Shown: positions 8,601-17,378 of the stretch, in pieces
Layout of the letters: each line of letters opens with the position of its first letter
How positions within the stretch are numbered: position 1 is the first letter of the stretch
The notes under the pieces: generated by a model
What the model saw: the letters and a program-made list of their open reading frames with translations, nothing else
Told to the model about the DNA's origin: nothing
Databases searched by the model: none
Assembly: GCF_000019785.1 (NCBI RefSeq)
Contig: NC_010524.1
Location: 3,646,001 to 3,710,000 of the forward strand
DNA: 64,000 nt
Source: Leptothrix cholodnii SP-6
GTDB taxonomy: Bacteria; Pseudomonadota; Gammaproteobacteria; Burkholderiales; Burkholderiaceae_C
Reading direction: 5' to 3'
Made by a program: the position numbers and the translations under genes

Positions 8601-9598
8601 GCCTGCGGGTCGGCATCAACCTCGACGGCGTGCTGATCCACGACGGCATCCGCACGCCCAATGCCGGCACGCGCTTCGCGTGGGTGCGCCAGAGCGCAGC
8701 GTTCGACTACATCGAGAAGAACATCGATCCGGGCGAGGATTTCGCGCCCTACTTCGATTGGGTCGAGCACTACGGCGTGCCGATCGGCGTGTTCGGCGGC
8801 ATCTTCTGCGCCGGGCAGGACGAGGCCCGCATGCGCTGGGGCCTGGCCACCGGCGGCAGGCTCGGCGCGCGTCTGTTCAACATGCAGCTCTACGCGCGCC
8901 ACTCGAACGGCCGCCCCTTGAGCGATCAGCAGGTGGCGGATTTCTACCTCGACGCGCTCGAACACGGCGAGCCGGTCGGCTGCCTGCCGACGCTCGAGGT
9001 GCACGTGGACATGTGGAGCGAGGACTTCCGCCGCGTCGAGCGTGTGGCCGAGCTGCTGGCGCGCTCGAACGTCAAGCTGCGCCTGACGCTCGATCACTCG
9101 CACCTGATCTTCAAGATCGGCCACGCCGAAGAACTGGCGCTGAGCCGGATGAGCGACGTGGCCGACGGTGGCCGTGCCCTGCTCGCGCCGGGCCAGCCGG
9201 ACACGCTTTATTCGATGTGGCTGCGCGAAGGCTGGGTGGCGCATGCGCACGCGCGCAGCGTGGCGCCGGGCGTGCCGCACAACGCGGCGATGAACCGCCG
9301 CCGCGGCCTGGCCGGCCGCGCCATCCAGTACCCGCTGATCCAGCCGCCGCCGGGCACGTTCCACGCCGAGTGGCACGAACAAGCCCTGGCGCCGTGGAAG
9401 CAGGCCGTCACCGACCTGCTGGCCTGGATGCGCGCGCATCCCGAATCGGCGCCGCAGCAGATCAGCTGCGAGTTCATCCCGTTTGCCGACTACGGCGGCG
9501 GCGGCCGCTATTCGATCTGGCACAACAACCTGGCATGTGCCGCGTGGTTGCGCCAGACCTGGGCCCACCCGGTCAGGGCAGCTCTTTGTGCAGCTTGA
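8597..9598 (+). CDS. Xylose-isomerase-like TIM-barrel enzyme of unknown substrate
   Basis: 333 residues starting at GTG 8597, overlapping the purU stop by 4 bp. The sequence has the look of the sugar-phosphate isomerase/epimerase (AP endonuclease 2-like) barrel: 'LEVHVDMW' and 'LTLDHSHLIFK' supply candidate metal-binding Glu, Asp and His residues, and 'ISCEFIPFADYG' a further acidic strand end. IolE/MocC-type inosose dehydratases share this fold, but this protein is not a close copy of the IolE at 39020. The C-terminus overlaps the convergent TerC gene by 26 bp. Best guess is an isomerase, epimerase or dehydratase acting on the same catabolite as the rest of the operon. Confidence 0.7.
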   Translation: MSLRVGINLDGVLIHDGIRTPNAGTRFAWVRQSAAFDYIEKNIDPGEDFAPYFDWVEHYGVPIGVFGGIFCAGQDEARMRWGLATGGRLGARLFNMQLYARHSNGRPLSDQQVADFYLDALEHGEPVGCLPTLEVHVDMWSEDFRRVERVAELLARSNVKLRLTLDHSHLIFKIGHAEELALSRMSDVADGGRALLAPGQPDTLYSMWLREGWVAHAHARSVAPGVPHNAAMNRRRGLAGRAIQYPLIQPPPGTFHAEWHEQALAPWKQAVTDLLAWMRAHPESAPQQISCEFIPFADYGGGGRYSIWHNNLACAAWLRQTWAHPVRAALCAA

Positions 9599-10319
9599 CC
9601 GGCGGCGTGGCGGTGCGCTTGCGCATCTGGATGTTGATCACCTCCACGCCCAGCGAGAACGCCATCGCGAAGTAGATGTAGCCCTTGGGGAAGTGCACGC
9701 CGAAACCTTCGGCGACCAGCGTCACGCCCACCAGCACCAGGAACGACAGCGCCAGCATCTTGATGGTCGGGTGGCGGTCGACGAAATCGCCGATCGACTT
9801 GGCGGCGAACATCATCACGCCCACCGAGATCAGGATCGCCAGCACCATCACGCTGACCTGATCGGCCAGGCCGACGGCGGTGATCACCGAGTCGAGCGAG
9901 AACACGATGTCGATCACCGCGATCTGCGCCAGCACGCCCATGAAGCTCGCGGCCGGGCCGCCGGTCTGGGCGGCTTCTTCCTCGCCCTCGAGCGAGCCGT
10001 GGATCTCGTGCACGCTCTTCCAGAGCAGGAACAGGCCGCCGCCGATCAGGATGATGTCGCGCCCGGAAATGGCCTGGCCGAACAGCGTCAGCACCGGTTC
10101 GGTCAAGCGCATGATCCACGCCAGCGACATCAGCAAGGCGATGCGCGAGCCCATCGCCAGCGTCAGGCCGAGGCGGCGTGCGCGGTCACGCTGGTGTTCG
10201 GGCAGGCGGCCCACCAGGATCGAGATGAAGATGATGTTGTCGATGCCCAGGACGATCTCGAGCGCAGTCAGGGTCGCGAGGGCAACCCAGGCGTTGGGGT
10301 CGGCAAGCCAGTCGAGCAT
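9573..10319 (-). CDS. TerC/YoaE-family integral membrane protein
   Basis: 248 residues with about seven hydrophobic spans. The two TerC hallmarks are present: 'LEIVLGIDNIIF' near residue 20 and 'IDIVFSLDSVITAVG' near 135, whose acidic residues lie within membrane helices and are thought to bind metal. TerC-family members are linked to tellurite resistance and to manganese or calcium export. It lies downstream of the P-type ATPase on the same strand (102-bp gap with a dyad at 10357-10381), suggesting joint metal-ion homeostasis. Substrate not determinable from sequence. Confidence 0.88.
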   Translation of the reverse strand: MLDWLADPNAWVALATLTALEIVLGIDNIIFISILVGRLPEHQRDRARRLGLTLAMGSRIALLMSLAWIMRLTEPVLTLFGQAISGRDIILIGGGLFLLWKSVHEIHGSLEGEEEAAQTGGPAASFMGVLAQIAVIDIVFSLDSVITAVGLADQVSVMVLAILISVGVMMFAAKSIGDFVDRHPTIKMLALSFLVLVGVTLVAEGFGVHFPKGYIYFAMAFSLGVEVINIQMRKRTATPPVKLHKELP

Positions 10320-10356
10320 GGTGAAATTTCCGCTTTGGAGTTGAAAGTTGGCGTGA

Positions 10357-10381
10357 CGGATGCATCCGGTTGATGCATCCG
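10357..10381. promoter_or_regulatory. Perfect 10-bp inverted repeat in the leader of the TerC gene
   Basis: Arms CGGATGCATC (10357-10366) and GATGCATCCG (10372-10381) flank a 5-nt loop. No T-tract follows on the minus strand, so it is more likely an operator or RNA hairpin than a terminator. I could not recognise the yybP-ykoY manganese riboswitch core that often precedes TerC genes. Confidence 0.5.
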
Positions 10382-10421
10382 CCCGGCGCGGATTCTGGCT
10401 GACTTCGAGCTGACGCGCCGA

Positions 10422-13091
10422 TCAGGCCCGGCGCCGCCAGGCCTTTTCGGCCTCGACCGCGGCCGTCACCAGCGCCGCGCAGGCCAGGCACAGCGCCAGT
10501 TCGGCGCCGCTGAGAGCCTCGGTGCGGAAGATCGGCTGCAGCACCGGCACGTAGATCACCGCCATCTGCAGCGCGAATGTCAGCGCCACCGCGCCCAGCA
10601 GCGGCCGGTTGCTGCGCAGGCCCAGCGAGATGATCGACTGCCCCTCGGAGCGGATCGCCATCAGGTGTGCCATCTGCGCCAGCGTCAGCACCGTGAACAC
10701 CATCGTCTGCCAGTGGGCGTGGCCGGTTTCGAGCGCCCAGGCCTGCACGCCCAGGCACAGTCCGGCGATCAGGATGCCCACCAGCAGCGCGTGCTGCCAC
10801 AGGCCGTGCGCGAACACGCTCTCGGTGGGCGGGCGCGGCGGGCGGCGCATCAGGCCGCGCTCGCCGGGTTCGGCCGCCAGCGCCAGGCCCGGCAGGCCGT
10901 CGGTGACGAGGTTGATCCACAGGATGTGGATCGGCAGCAGCGGGATCGGCAGCCCGACCAGCGGCGCCAGGAACAGCACCCAGATCTCGGCCGAGTTGCC
11001 GGTCATGGCGTAGCGGATGAACTTGCGGATGTTGTCGAAGATGCGCCGCCCCTCGCGCACCGCGGCCACGATGGTGGCGAAGTTGTCGTCCAGCAGCACC
11101 AGCCCGGCGGCCTCGCGCGCCACGTCGGTGCCGCCCTGGCCCATCGCCACGCCGATGTCGGCGGCCTTGAGCGCCGGCGCGTCGTTGACGCCGTCGCCGG
11201 TCATCGCCACCAGCTCGCCGCGCGACTGCAGCGCCTGCACGATGCGGATCTTCTGCGCCGGATCCATGCGGGCGTAGACGCGCACGTCGCTCACCATGGC
11301 GGCCAGTGCGTGGTCGTCGAGGCGGGCCAGCTCGGGGCCGCTGATGACCTGGCGGGCGGCGCCCGTCGTGCCGGCATCGGCCGCCTCGTCGGCCTCGACC
11401 GCGTCGACGATCCCGAGCTGGCTGGCGATCGCCAGCGCCGTCTGCGGGTGGTCGCCGGTGATCATCACGACACGCACGCCCGCGCTGTGGCACTCGGCCA
11501 CGGCGTCGCGGGCTTCGGGCCGTGGCGGGTCGATCAGGCCGACCAGGCCGAGGAACACCAGCTCGCGCTCGGCCTGATCGGCGTCGAGCGCCCGCATCGC
11601 GTCGAGGCGGTCGATCGAGCCCTCGCGCTGCGCCAGCGCCAGCACCCGCAGGCCTTGTGCGGCCAGCCCCTGCACGGTGGCCTGCCAGGCCGCGATGTCG
11701 ATCGGCTGCGCGCCATCGGCGCCCCACGCCGAGGTGCAGCGCGGCAGCACCGACTCGGGCGCGCCCTTGACGCAGGCGACCCAGCCATCGGGCGCCACGT
11801 GCAGCGTGCTCATGCGCTTGCGGTCGGCATCGAACGGCCACTCGTGGCGGCGCGGCCAGGCGGCGCGTTCGGCCACCGCGTCGAGCCCGGCCGATTCGGC
11901 GCGCTCGGCCACCGCCGTTTCGGTCGGGTCGCCGCGCCAGCCTTGCGGCGAGGGTGCGGCGTCGTTGCACAACAGGCCGGCGCGCCACAGCAGCGCCGCG
12001 GCACCGTCGTTGGCGGCCTGGTGCGTGCTCACGGTCATGCGGTTGAGCGTCAGCGTGCCGGTCTTGTCGGAGCAGATCGTCGTGACCGAACCGAGCGACT
12101 CCACCGCCGGCAGCCGCCGCACCAGCGCCTTGACCAGCACCAGCTTGCGCGCGCCCAGCGCCAGCAGCACGGTGGCCACCGCCGGTAGCGCCTCGGGGAT
12201 CGCCGCCACCGCCAGGCTGATGGATGTGAGCGCCATCAGCAGCAGCTCCTCGCCACGCAGCAGGCCGACGCCGAACACCACCGCGCAGATCACCAGCACC
12301 ACCACCGACAGCCGCTGGCCGAACGCCGCCAGCCGGCGCTGCAGCGGCGTGGTGCGGTCGCCGCTGGCGTCGAGCATGGCGGCGATGCGGCCGATCTCGG
12401 TGGCTGCGCCGGTGGCCACCACCAGGCCGGTGGCACGGCCGTGCGTGACGAGCGTGCCCTTGAAGGCGATGTTGCGCAGGTCGCCGAGCGCGTGTTCGGC
12501 CGCCGGCAGCGGTGCGCTGTGTTTGTCGACGGTGAGCGATTCGCCGGTCAGCGCCGACTCGTCGATGCGCAGCTGCGCCACCGCGTGCAGCCGCAGGTCG
12601 GCCGGCACCAGGTTGCCGGCTTCGAGGTGCACCACGTCGCCGGGCACCAGTTCGTGGCTGTCGATGGCCTGGTCCTGACCGTCGCGTCGCACCTGCGCAC
12701 GCGGCGCGGCCAGGCGCTGCAGGGCGGCCAGCGCGCGGTCGGCCTGCCACTCCTGGCTGATCGACAGCGCCGCGTTGAGCAGCACGATCACCAGGATCGC
12801 CACCGTGTCGGCCACCTCGCCGATCAGACCCGACAGCAGCGCCGCGGCCAGCAGCACCAGGATCATGAAATCCTTGAACGGCGCGATCAGCCGCGAGGCC
12901 ACGCTGCGCGGCGCGGCCGCGGCCAGCGCGTTGCTGCCGTGGCGGGCGCGGCGCGGCGGCACCTCGTCGGCGGCCAGGCCCTGGTCGGGGTCGACCTGCA
13001 GACGGGCCGCGACCTCGTGCGAGGGCTGCAGGTGCGGCGCCGGATCCCAGGCGGGTGGAACGGATCTGCCGAGCTCGGGTTGCGAAGTCAT
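10422..13091 (-). CDS. Cation-transporting P-type ATPase (type II, Ca2+/Na+/K+-like)
   Basis: 889 residues from ATG 13091. The N-terminal cation-ATPase domain (about 20-90) is followed by the actuator motif 'LTGES' near 183, the membrane motif 'IPEALPA' near 300, the phosphorylated Asp in 'SDKTGTLT' (about 342), the nucleotide-domain 'KGAPE', and the hinge 'TGDGVNDAPAL'. The C-terminal six-helix cation-ATPase domain ends near 885. Together these define a complete type II pump similar to bacterial calcium ATPases. ATG 13091 is chosen because residues encoded upstream show no family similarity. It precedes the TerC gene, so an ion-efflux pair is likely; the ion is not fixed by the sequence. Confidence 0.9.
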   Translation of the reverse strand: MTSQPELGRSVPPAWDPAPHLQPSHEVAARLQVDPDQGLAADEVPPRRARHGSNALAAAAPRSVASRLIAPFKDFMILVLLAAALLSGLIGEVADTVAILVIVLLNAALSISQEWQADRALAALQRLAAPRAQVRRDGQDQAIDSHELVPGDVVHLEAGNLVPADLRLHAVAQLRIDESALTGESLTVDKHSAPLPAAEHALGDLRNIAFKGTLVTHGRATGLVVATGAATEIGRIAAMLDASGDRTTPLQRRLAAFGQRLSVVVLVICAVVFGVGLLRGEELLLMALTSISLAVAAIPEALPAVATVLLALGARKLVLVKALVRRLPAVESLGSVTTICSDKTGTLTLNRMTVSTHQAANDGAAALLWRAGLLCNDAAPSPQGWRGDPTETAVAERAESAGLDAVAERAAWPRRHEWPFDADRKRMSTLHVAPDGWVACVKGAPESVLPRCTSAWGADGAQPIDIAAWQATVQGLAAQGLRVLALAQREGSIDRLDAMRALDADQAERELVFLGLVGLIDPPRPEARDAVAECHSAGVRVVMITGDHPQTALAIASQLGIVDAVEADEAADAGTTGAARQVISGPELARLDDHALAAMVSDVRVYARMDPAQKIRIVQALQSRGELVAMTGDGVNDAPALKAADIGVAMGQGGTDVAREAAGLVLLDDNFATIVAAVREGRRIFDNIRKFIRYAMTGNSAEIWVLFLAPLVGLPIPLLPIHILWINLVTDGLPGLALAAEPGERGLMRRPPRPPTESVFAHGLWQHALLVGILIAGLCLGVQAWALETGHAHWQTMVFTVLTLAQMAHLMAIRSEGQSIISLGLRSNRPLLGAVALTFALQMAVIYVPVLQPIFRTEALSGAELALCLACAALVTAAVEAEKAWRRRA

Positions 13092-13206
13092 GTGGACGAC
13101 TGTCAGGGTTGAATGACCGGTTGATCTTGATCTGCGGCAGGCATGCCATCGATTGACAGCCCCGCAGACGAGCCCAAGAATTGCCGATCGCCCCACCGGC
13201 ACGCCC

Positions 13207-14163
13207 ATGAAAAAGTACCTCACGTTCCTGTTTGCCTGCTGGGTGCTGTTGTCCAGCGGATCGGCCTGGCCGGCCGACAACAAGCTCAACATCGTGTTCA
13301 TTCCCAAGTCCAGCGACCAGATGTTCTGGGACCTGATGCGCAATGGCGTGGAGCGCGCCATGCAGGAGGAGGGCCAGATCGACCTGACCTGGCGGGGCCC
13401 GGCCTACAACGACGACACCGATTCGCAGATCCGGATCCTGCAGTACTACACGCGAGCGGGTGTGGACGCCATCGTCATCACGCCGACCGACCGCAGCCGG
13501 CTGGTCGGCCCGGTCGAGCAGGCGGTCCGGATGGGCATCAAGGTCGTGGTGGTCGATTCGGCGCTGGACGGCAGCGGCCACCTCCAATTCGTCACGACCG
13601 ACAACCACGCCAGCGGCCAGCTGGCGGCGCGACAGCTGGCCGAGCTGATGGGGCAGCGCGGCCGTGTCGTGCTGCTGCGCACCGTGGCGGGCAGCGCGTC
13701 CACCGATGACCGGGCCCGCGGTTTCATCGACTACCTGTCGGCCAACGCCCCCGCCATCTCGATCGTGGCCGACGTGTACGGCGGCGGCTCCGCGGGCAAG
13801 GCGCGCCACAGCGCCAGCGCGCTGCTGGCGAAGTCGGCCGACTTCGACGCCATCTTCGCCGTCAACGAATCGGCCACCGACGGCATGTTGCGAGCCCTGC
13901 GCGAAGCGGGCCTGGCCGGGCGCAAGCGCTTCATCGGCTTCGACTCCACGCCCTTCCTGCTGGAGGGGCTCGAAAAGAAGGAAATCGACGGCCTGATCGT
14001 CCAGGATCCCGACCGCATGGGCTATCTGGCCATCAAGGCCGTGGTGGCCGCGCTGCGCAACCGGCCGATCAAGGAAAGCGTCATCCACACCGGCACGACC
14101 CTGGTGACGCGGGCCAATTTCCGGCGCCCGGAGATCAAGAAGCTGATGTGCGTTCGCTGCTGA
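13207..14163 (+). CDS. Periplasmic sugar-binding-type protein coupled to a c-di-GMP protein
   Basis: 318 residues with a signal peptide (basic start 'MKKY', hydrophobic core, likely cleavage after 'WPA'). The mature part is a type I periplasmic binding domain (ribose/galactose class): 'IVFIPKSSDQMFWDLMRNG', 'GVDAIVITPTDRSRL', 'FVTTDNHASGQLAA', 'FDAIFAVNESATDGML', 'IVQDPDRMGYLA'. There is no ABC permease or ATPase beside it. Its end overlaps the start of the GGDEF/EAL gene by 16 bp, so it probably presents a ligand to the periplasmic loop of that membrane protein. It diverges from the P-type ATPase. Confidence 0.85.
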   Translation: MKKYLTFLFACWVLLSSGSAWPADNKLNIVFIPKSSDQMFWDLMRNGVERAMQEEGQIDLTWRGPAYNDDTDSQIRILQYYTRAGVDAIVITPTDRSRLVGPVEQAVRMGIKVVVVDSALDGSGHLQFVTTDNHASGQLAARQLAELMGQRGRVVLLRTVAGSASTDDRARGFIDYLSANAPAISIVADVYGGGSAGKARHSASALLAKSADFDAIFAVNESATDGMLRALREAGLAGRKRFIGFDSTPFLLEGLEKKEIDGLIVQDPDRMGYLAIKAVVAALRNRPIKESVIHTGTTLVTRANFRRPEIKKLMCVRC

Positions 14164-16580
14164 AGTCGAAGCCGCTGCGGCACATCGCGTCTGCACTGCG
14201 CCGGGCCGCCGGCAGGCTGCACGAACGCAGCAGCCTGCGTCGCCTGAGCAGCGGCCTGCTCCTCACGATGGCGGCCGGCCTGCTGGTGCCGGCGCTGGTC
14301 GGGGTCACGGCATTGACCGAGCTGCGTCAGAAGCAGATCGACCAGGAACTGGTCGACAAGCTCGAGAACACGGCCGTCCTGCTCGGCAGCAGCCTGGTGG
14401 TGCCGGCCTGGAACTACGACATCCAGGGCATGACCCGCATCACCGAAGCGGCCATGCTGGACCCGCAGGTGGTGCGCATCACGGTTCGCGATCCGGCCTC
14501 GGCGCCACTGGTCAGCGTGGAGCAGCCCGAGCGCCGGCGGGGCCGGTCGGTGGTGCAGCGCCAGGACATGCGACTGAGCGGCCAGGTGATCGACAAGACC
14601 GAGGTCGCGGGCAGTGTCGAGATCGAGTTCGACGACAGCCTGGCACAACAGCAGTTCAAGAACGATCGGCAGGTCTACGCCTTCATCCTGCTGGGGCAGC
14701 TGCTGTTGTCGCTGGGCCTGATGCTGGCGGCCCTGCACCTGTGGGTGCTCAAGCCGCTGACCAGCCTGAGCGCCTTTTCCAGCCGGGTCGCCGGTGGCGA
14801 CTTCGAGCACCCGCTCGACTGGAGCCGGCCCGATGAAATCGGCCGTCTGGCGCTGCAGATGGACAAGATGCGCGCCGACCTGAAGACGTCTTTCGCCGAG
14901 CAGCGGGCGATCCTGACGAACATCGAACTGGGCGTCATCTTCGAGCGCGGCGGGCTGATCCAGCTGGCCAGCCGCCAGGCCGAGCGCTCGTTCGGCCACC
15001 CGCCCGGCTTCATGTCGGGCCTGCCGATCCTGGCGATCTATCCGGAAGATGCCCGCGCCGGCATCGCGTCTGCGCGAGCGATGGCGGCCATCGCCACCGG
15101 CGACGGTCGCCATGAGGAAGAGCTGATGCTGCACCGCCGTGACGGCTCGCAGTTCTGGGCCCATCTGCGCGTCCGCCAGCTCGATCCGGCCCAGCCCCAG
15201 GCCGGCTGCATCTGGGTCATCGAGGACATCTCGGCGCGCAAGGCGGTCGAAGACGAAGTCAACCGGCTGGCCTTCTATGACCCGCTGACCCAGCTGCCCA
15301 ATCGCCGCCTGCTGCGCGACCGCCTCGCCCAAGCCCTGGCGGCCAGCGCCCGCAGCGGCATGCACGGGGCGCTGATCTTCATCGATCTCGACAATTTCAA
15401 GAGCCTCAACGACACCCTCGGGCACGCGCGCGGCGACCAGCTGCTCAAGCTGGTGGGCCAGCGCCTGACGCATTGCGTGCGCGAGAGCGACACCGTGGCC
15501 CGGCTCGGCGGCGACGAGTTCGTCGTCATCGTGCAGGACCTCGGCGCCCGCCTCGACGAGTGCGCCACCCAGGCCGAAGGGGTGGGCGAGAAGATCCTCG
15601 ACGCACTCAACCAACCCTACCCGCTCGACGGCCATGTGCGCCACAGCACGCCCAGCATCGGCATCACCTTGTTCGCCGACGACCGCGACAGCGTCGACGA
15701 CCTGCTCAAGGAGGCCGACATGGCGATGTACCAGGCCAAGACCGCCGGCCGCAACACGCTGCGTTTCTTCGACGCCGACATGCAGGCCATGCTGGTGCAG
15801 CGGGCGGCGCTGGAGGAGGACATGCGCGAGTCGATGCGGCTGTCGCACTTCCTGCTGCACTACCAGCCGCAGGTGGTCGGCTCGGGCCGCATCACCGGCG
15901 CGGAGGTGCTGCTGCGCTGGCCGCATCCGCTGCGCGGCCTGGTGCCGCCGGCCGAATTCATCCCGCTGGCCGAAGACACCAACCTGATCACGGCCCTGGG
16001 CCACTGGGTGCTGGAAACGGCCTGCAAGACGCTGGCGGACTGGTCCGCACAGGACGACATGAAGCACCTGTCGGTGTCGGTCAACGTCAGCGCCAGGCAG
16101 TTCCGGCAGCCCCATTTCGTGGCCGAGGTGATGAGCATCCTCGAGCGCACCGGTGCCGATCCGCACCTGCTCAAGCTGGAACTGACCGAAAGCCTGCTGG
16201 TGGAGGACGTCGAGGACATCGTCGCCAAGATGTCGGCCCTGAAATCGCGTGGCGTCGGGTTTTCGCTCGACGATTTCGGCACCGGCTATTCATCGTTGGC
16301 ACACCTCAAACGCCTGCCGCTGGACCAGCTCAAGATCGACCAGAGCTTTGTCCGCGACATCCTCACCGACCCGAACGACCTGGCGATCGGCCGGATGGTC
16401 GTGGCCCTGGCCGACAGCCTGGGACTGACCGTCATCGCCGAAGGCGTGGAACTGGCCGCGCAGCGCGAGCTGCTGGCGCAGATCGGCTGCGACGCCTACC
16501 AGGGCTACCTGTTCAGCCGGCCCCTGCCCCGCGAGCCGTTCGAGGCCTGCTGCCGGGCGGCACGGCAGGCCGTGGCCTGA
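14148..16580 (+). CDS. Membrane HAMP-PAS-GGDEF-EAL protein (c-di-GMP turnover)
   Basis: 810 residues from GTG 14148, which overlaps the upstream binding-protein gene. Order: transmembrane helix about 38-58, periplasmic loop, transmembrane helix about 175-200, HAMP to about 250, PAS about 255-375, then GGDEF with an intact 'RLGGDEF' near 454 and an EAL domain. The EAL signature reads EVL ('GAEVLLRW', near 586), but 'DDFGTGYSS', 'LKIDQSF' and 'IAEGVE' are present, so phosphodiesterase activity is plausible. It makes or degrades cyclic di-GMP in response to a periplasmic signal, probably through the coupled binding protein. Which activity dominates cannot be told. Confidence 0.92.
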   Translation: MRSLLKSKPLRHIASALRRAAGRLHERSSLRRLSSGLLLTMAAGLLVPALVGVTALTELRQKQIDQELVDKLENTAVLLGSSLVVPAWNYDIQGMTRITEAAMLDPQVVRITVRDPASAPLVSVEQPERRRGRSVVQRQDMRLSGQVIDKTEVAGSVEIEFDDSLAQQQFKNDRQVYAFILLGQLLLSLGLMLAALHLWVLKPLTSLSAFSSRVAGGDFEHPLDWSRPDEIGRLALQMDKMRADLKTSFAEQRAILTNIELGVIFERGGLIQLASRQAERSFGHPPGFMSGLPILAIYPEDARAGIASARAMAAIATGDGRHEEELMLHRRDGSQFWAHLRVRQLDPAQPQAGCIWVIEDISARKAVEDEVNRLAFYDPLTQLPNRRLLRDRLAQALAASARSGMHGALIFIDLDNFKSLNDTLGHARGDQLLKLVGQRLTHCVRESDTVARLGGDEFVVIVQDLGARLDECATQAEGVGEKILDALNQPYPLDGHVRHSTPSIGITLFADDRDSVDDLLKEADMAMYQAKTAGRNTLRFFDADMQAMLVQRAALEEDMRESMRLSHFLLHYQPQVVGSGRITGAEVLLRWPHPLRGLVPPAEFIPLAEDTNLITALGHWVLETACKTLADWSAQDDMKHLSVSVNVSARQFRQPHFVAEVMSILERTGADPHLLKLELTESLLVEDVEDIVAKMSALKSRGVGFSLDDFGTGYSSLAHLKRLPLDQLKIDQSFVRDILTDPNDLAIGRMVVALADSLGLTVIAEGVELAAQRELLAQIGCDAYQGYLFSRPLPREPFEACCRAARQAVA

Positions 16581-16601
16581 GCCGCTGCCACACTGCCGCC
16601 C

Positions 16602-17378
16602 ATGACCGAGCTGCCCGTTCTCTGGCGTGATGAACACCTGATCGCCATCCACAAACCCGCCCGCTGGCTGGTGCACCGCACGGGCTTGGACGCAGGCGAA
16701 ACCCGGTTCATCGTCCAGACCCTGCGCGATCAGCTGGGCGGCCAGCACGTCTACCCCGCGCACCGGTTGGACAAGGGCACTTGCGGCGTGCTGCTGCTGG
16801 CGCTGCACCCCGAAGCCGCGCGCGGCTTGGCGATGTCCTTCGCCCGCCACGAGGTGAAGAAACGCTACCTGGCGCTGGTGCGCGGCTGGATGCCGGCAGA
16901 AGTTGAAGTCGACCATCCGCTGCGCCCCGACGACACGCCGCCCGACAGCCCGGCGCAATCCGCCCACACCCGCTTGCGCCGCTTGGCGGCGCTGGACTGG
17001 CCCGAGGCCGCCGACCCTGGCTTCACCACCACCCGCGCCAGCCTGGTCGAAGCCAGGCCCACCACCGGCCGGCGCCACCAGATCCGCCGCCACCTGAAAC
17101 ACATCGCCCACCCGATCCTGGGCGACGCCACGCACGGCAAAGGCCCGCTCAACCGCTGGTGGGCCGAGCGCCTGGGCCTGCAGCGGCTGTGGCTGCACGC
17201 GTGGCGCCTGCAGATCGCGCATCCGATCACGGGCGAAGCGCTCGACCTGCACAGCGGCCTGCAGTGGGACGGCTGCCGCCTGAGCGTGGCGCCAGACGGG
17301 CCGCAGGATCTGCAGGACTGGCAGCGCGTCCTGGCGGCGCCAGCCTGGTCACCGGGCATCAAGCCACCGGCTGCTTGA
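16602..17378 (+). CDS. truC: tRNA pseudouridine(65) synthase-type enzyme
   Basis: 258 residues. A RluA/TruC-family pseudouridine synthase with the catalytic Asp in 'AHRLDKGTCGVLLL' near residue 55, 'KRYLALVRG' near 88 and the RNA-binding 'PTTGRRHQIRRHL' near 155. Size and the short N-terminus without an S4 domain fit TruC, which modifies U65 of tRNAs. It lies 21 bp after the GGDEF/EAL gene and its end overlaps the convergent GH32 gene by 20 bp. RluA-type rRNA specificity is the alternative. Confidence 0.85.
   Translation: MTELPVLWRDEHLIAIHKPARWLVHRTGLDAGETRFIVQTLRDQLGGQHVYPAHRLDKGTCGVLLLALHPEAARGLAMSFARHEVKKRYLALVRGWMPAEVEVDHPLRPDDTPPDSPAQSAHTRLRRLAALDWPEAADPGFTTTRASLVEARPTTGRRHQIRRHLKHIAHPILGDATHGKGPLNRWWAERLGLQRLWLHAWRLQIAHPITGEALDLHSGLQWDGCRLSVAPDGPQDLQDWQRVLAAPAWSPGIKPPAA

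Noticed and set aside
10320..10421. yybP-ykoY (Mn) riboswitch before the TerC gene
   Set aside because: The leader is too short and I could not find the conserved core; only a simple dyad is visible.
10186..14196. A 1336-residue minus-strand frame spanning TerC, the P-type ATPase and the binding-protein gene
   Set aside because: It crosses three well-supported genes in a wrong frame and has only low-complexity Arg/Gly/Ala sequence.
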